Assembly (NCBI GenBank): GCA_900768635.1
Contig: CAAGDP010000216.1
Coordinates: 1 to 7,845 of the forward strand
Reading direction: 5' to 3'
Length of the DNA: 7,845 nucleotides
DNA from: Enterobacterales bacterium
GTDB lineage: Bacteria; Pseudomonadota; Gammaproteobacteria; Enterobacterales; Succinivibrionaceae
The notes beneath the pieces were generated by a model, which saw only the letters and a program-made list of their open reading frames with translations, ran no database searches and was not told the DNA's origin. Shown piece after piece: positions 6,338-7,845 of the stretch; the first letter of the stretch is position 1; every line of letters starts with the position of its first letter. Both the position numbers and the translations under genes were made by a program.

Positions 6338-7243
6338 TCAATCGTAATAACCTTCAAATAACTCATGTGTCCATACAGGACGCACATTTTCCGGAAGCCA
6401 CAGCTCCGATCCCAGACTCCGGAAAGGAACATTAAGATCGTGGAAGTCTGAACCGAAAGATGCCAGAAAATTATACTTTAATGCAATATCCCGGATAAAG
6501 AGCCGATCATCCATAGCCTGGTTGGGATGACCGCATTCAATGCCGTCACCTCCCCAATTGGCAAAATCTTCCGCCAGAACCCGCAGTACCTTATTATGCA
6601 TATTCTTATAGCGCAGAGGATGAGCAAGAATGGCAATTCCTCCTGCCTGATGAATAGTCTGGATCACATCAGGAATAGGAGAAAAAACAATTTTGGAGTA
6701 GGCTTTACCGGTTCTGCCCAGATATTTATCAAAAGCTTCCTCATTATCAGCAACTATGCCGTCAGCCACCAGTAAATCAGAAAAATGTTTTCTGGTAACA
6801 AAAGTTCCTCTCTGCTCCAGTCTTTCCGTCATATCTGAAAGATGACGGGGATCAATATCGCAACAGTTAAGAAGTTTTTCTGAAATATCTGTCACCCGCA
6901 TTTTTCTGAGAATAAGGTGACTGTCAACCCGGGACTTGAGTTCCGGTGAATTTTCATTACAGAACAGACCTACAATATGAATTGAAAAATCACAGGAACC
7001 ATGGCTCCAGTGAGTTGAGAATTCAATACCGGGAAGAATGCGAATATCATAACCTCGGGCCTTCGCATAGGATGTAGCCGGTGCAACTGCATGCATATTA
7101 TCATGATCAGTAATAGCCAGAACTTTAATCTGCTTACGGGCACTGACTGCATAATCAATAAGCGCTTCAGGAGAAAGGGACCCGTCTGAACATAAAGTGT
7201 GACAATGAAAGTCTGATTTTTTTGGAGATTCAATATGTTTCAT
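6338..7243 (-). CDS. rnm: PHP-domain 5'-3' exoribonuclease (RNase AM)
   Basis: A 301-residue homologue of E. coli Rnm/YciV (formerly TrpH, 293 residues), a cytoplasmic 5'-3' exonuclease that trims the 5' ends of rRNAs and degrades short oligonucleotides such as pAp. All metal ligands of the PHP site are visible: DFHCHT (His13, His15), Asp20, ITDHD (Asp46, His47), GIE (Glu74), IHIVG (His89), LAHP (His208) and GSDFH (Asp266, His268). An insert of about 100 residues (about 100-200) between the PHP halves is typical of this subfamily. The ATG at 7243 gives the expected length, although the ribosome binding site is poor (GGTAG close to the start). It is the first gene of the rnm-yciO-nfo operon. 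In E. coli this gene is divergent from the trp operon; no trp leader is visible here. Confidence 0.94.
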   Translation of the reverse strand: MKHIESPKKSDFHCHTLCSDGSLSPEALIDYAVSARKQIKVLAITDHDNMHAVAPATSYAKARGYDIRILPGIEFSTHWSHGSCDFSIHIVGLFCNENSPELKSRVDSHLILRKMRVTDISEKLLNCCDIDPRHLSDMTERLEQRGTFVTRKHFSDLLVADGIVADNEEAFDKYLGRTGKAYSKIVFSPIPDVIQTIHQAGGIAILAHPLRYKNMHNKVLRVLAEDFANWGGDGIECGHPNQAMDDRLFIRDIALKYNFLASFGSDFHDLNVPFRSLGSELWLPENVRPVWTHELFEGYYD

Positions 7244-7345
7244 ATCTACCAGCTTAGGAACTTCCGAGAAAAGGAAAAAAGCAGAAAGAAGTTACTCATA
7301 AAAACGAAAGTGAGCATTCTGTAAACTGAAATCCTTTTCAGGATT

Positions 7346-7373
7346 ATTTTAAAGGATCGATAAAAAAATACAA
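7346..7373 (-). promoter_or_regulatory. Weak candidate promoter for rnm
   Basis: On the minus strand TTGTAT (7373-7368) and TAAAAT (7351-7346, 5 of 6 to the -10 consensus) are 16 bp apart. A start near 7339 would give a leader of about 95 nt. The -35 match is poor (3 of 6) and the region is AT-rich, so chance is a real possibility. Confidence 0.25.
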
Positions 7374-7587
7374 ATAGCATCCAAAATAAATTGAGCCCCT
7401 TTCCTGGGTGTTACTATTCACACCTTAAAACATTTTGCCTAATATTTACTTACCAAAAATATTTTTCTTCTGAAGCTCAATATTATGAACAAATGCTGCT
7501 ATTCCCGCTCAAACATCTTTCTGGATATCCTATCCGGTAATTATCCAACCCCCCGAACACACCGGAGTTGTTCACATTTAAACTGTG

Positions 7588-7618
7588 AAAAAAAGCGACA
7601 AGTAATATTTGTCGCTTT
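7588..7618 (-). terminator. Intrinsic terminator next to the IS insertion
   Basis: A perfect 10-bp stem, AAAGCGACAA (7592-7601) with TTGTCGCTTT (7609-7618), encloses a 7-nt loop. On the minus strand it runs into T7 (7594-7588), a strong terminator for a gene lying to the right. On the plus strand only TTT follows before AC and the IS boundary. The gene it served is not visible; it would be beyond the IS element. Confidence 0.75.
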
Positions 7619-7620
7619 AC
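7616..7620 (+). other. IS target site TTTAC (cleavage site at the IS left end)
   Basis: IS608-type elements insert 3' of TTAC without duplicating it. TTTAC here abuts the inferred left end at 7621. Its reverse complement GTAAA recurs at 7632-7636, and AAAG (7634-7637) occupies the guide position at the hairpin foot, as in IS608. The site is shared with the 3' arm of the terminator hairpin. Confidence 0.7.
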
Positions 7621-7637
7621 CAAACCCAGCCGTAAAG

Positions 7638-7658
7638 TCCCTAGCTTTAGCTATGGGG
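7638..7658 (+). repeat. Left-end imperfect palindrome bound by TnpA
   Basis: CCC (7639-7641) plus TAGC (7642-7645) pair with GCTA (7650-7653) and GGG (7655-7657), with a TTTA loop and a bulged T at 7654; a T-G pair (7638, 7658) extends the foot. The bulged T is the feature that IS608 TnpA recognises. AAAG lies directly 5' of the foot. Confidence 0.85.
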
Positions 7659-7725
7659 ATATAAGGCTTTCTCAAAAAATTTAAAATCTATCGTATTATT
7701 TAATCAATTATTGTACAATTCAATT

Positions 7726-7845
7726 TTGCAAAAAATAAAATATAAATCTAATCATAATATAGTCTATTCTTGTAAATATCACATTATTTGGTGTCCTAAA
7801 TATAGGCGTAAAGTATTAGTTGGTGAAGTTGAGAAAAGACTAAAA
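7726..7845 (+). CDS. tnpA: IS200/IS605 Y1 transposase TnpA, N-terminal fragment
   Basis: The first about 40 codons of a HUH/Y1 transposase, cut by the window end. TnpA dimers excise and insert the IS as single-stranded DNA. The visible segment carries the family's N-terminal strand, YSCKYHIIWCPKYRRKVL, followed by VGEVEKRLK. The HUH motif and catalytic tyrosine lie beyond the window. The start is uncertain: relatives usually begin MKYKSN, but the codon at the Met position here is ATA (7735-7737). TTG at 7726 is the nearest conventional alternative, with another TTG at 7711. No in-frame ATG lies upstream within the element, and no ribosome binding site is obvious. The frame stays open upstream without a stop to at least 7681. 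Confidence 0.85.
   Translation, partial: MQKIKYKSNHNIVYSCKYHIIWCPKYRRKVLVGEVEKRLK

Larger units (their letters stand above)
7244..7620. other. Intergenic region between rnm and the IS element
   Basis: These 377 bases hold no gene I can support. They contain small inverted repeats (CTGAAA/TTTCAG at 7326-7341, GGTGT/ACACC at 7407-7424, GAACA/TGTTC at 7555-7573) and a strong hairpin at the right end. In enterobacteria the space upstream of rnm carries the trp leader, but no Trp-rich leader peptide is present. A 59-codon open frame (7485-7664) crosses into the IS end and looks fortuitous. Confidence 0.6.
7621..7845 (+). mobile_element. IS200/IS605 family element, IS608-like, left end
   Basis: The left part of a single-strand transposing IS that runs past the window end. 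It has the TTAC flank, a 13-nt linker, the AAAG guide, a subterminal hairpin with an unpaired T, about 75-100 nt of AT-rich leader and the beginning of a Y1-type tnpA in the same direction. Such elements have no terminal inverted repeats and move as single-stranded circles, favouring the lagging strand. The hairpin sequence closely resembles that of Helicobacter IS608 as I recall it. Whether a tnpB accessory gene follows cannot be seen. Confidence 0.85.

Noticed and set aside
7485..7664. A 59-codon plus-strand open frame, beginning MNKCCYSRSN, upstream of and into the IS
   Set aside because: It reads through the terminator hairpin and the IS left end, has only a weak GAAG upstream, and shows no protein-like pattern; it is probably chance.
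1..7845. CRISPR array, tRNA or rRNA genes, toxin-antitoxin or phage-defence system
   Set aside because: No regularly spaced repeats, no cloverleaf or rRNA blocks, and every large open frame is either a recognised housekeeping gene or its shadow.

Overview
The window is chromosomal housekeeping DNA of a gammaproteobacterium. The zapA - 6S RNA (ssrS) - ygfA order is a gammaproteobacterial hallmark, and RpiA, YebC, AspRS, YciO and Rnm all resemble their E. coli counterparts in length and motifs. The moderately low GC, the AT-rich intergenic DNA and an endonuclease IV of the type common in Firmicutes fit an anaerobic, gut-type gammaproteobacterium such as the Succinivibrionaceae. That family placement is inference and is not proven here.

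Layout. Plus strand, 1-2093: an AT-rich leader with a candidate promoter, zapA (cell division), 6S RNA whose terminal stem starts inside the zapA stop region, a further spacer of about 190 nt with a consensus -10 box, then ygfA (5-formyl-THF cyclo-ligase) and rpiA (ribose-5-phosphate isomerase A), ending at a perfectly palindromic, probably bidirectional terminator. Minus strand, 7243 down to 2118: rnm (PHP-domain 5'-3' exoribonuclease) - yciO (Sua5/YciO family) - nfo (endonuclease IV) form one tight operon with gaps of 5 and 10 nt. Two terminator-like hairpins follow, then aspS (aspartyl-tRNA synthetase) and yebC (translation factor/regulator), which converge on rpiA. The last 225 bases are the left end of an IS200/IS605 element very like IS608. 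It carries a TTAC target, an AAAG guide, a subterminal hairpin with a bulged T, and the start of a Y1 transposase gene (tnpA) that runs out of the window. The element sits at the foot of an older terminator hairpin.

Functionally, the plus-strand block combines division (ZapA), global control of RNA polymerase in stationary phase (6S RNA), folate recycling and the pentose phosphate pathway. The minus-strand blocks combine RNA processing, base-excision DNA repair and translation. I see no new multi-gene system. The points most worth a second look are the zapA/6S overlap, the hairpin pair in front of aspS, the Firmicutes-like nfo inside a gammaproteobacterial operon, and the IS608-like insertion at a terminator with an unusual tnpA start.
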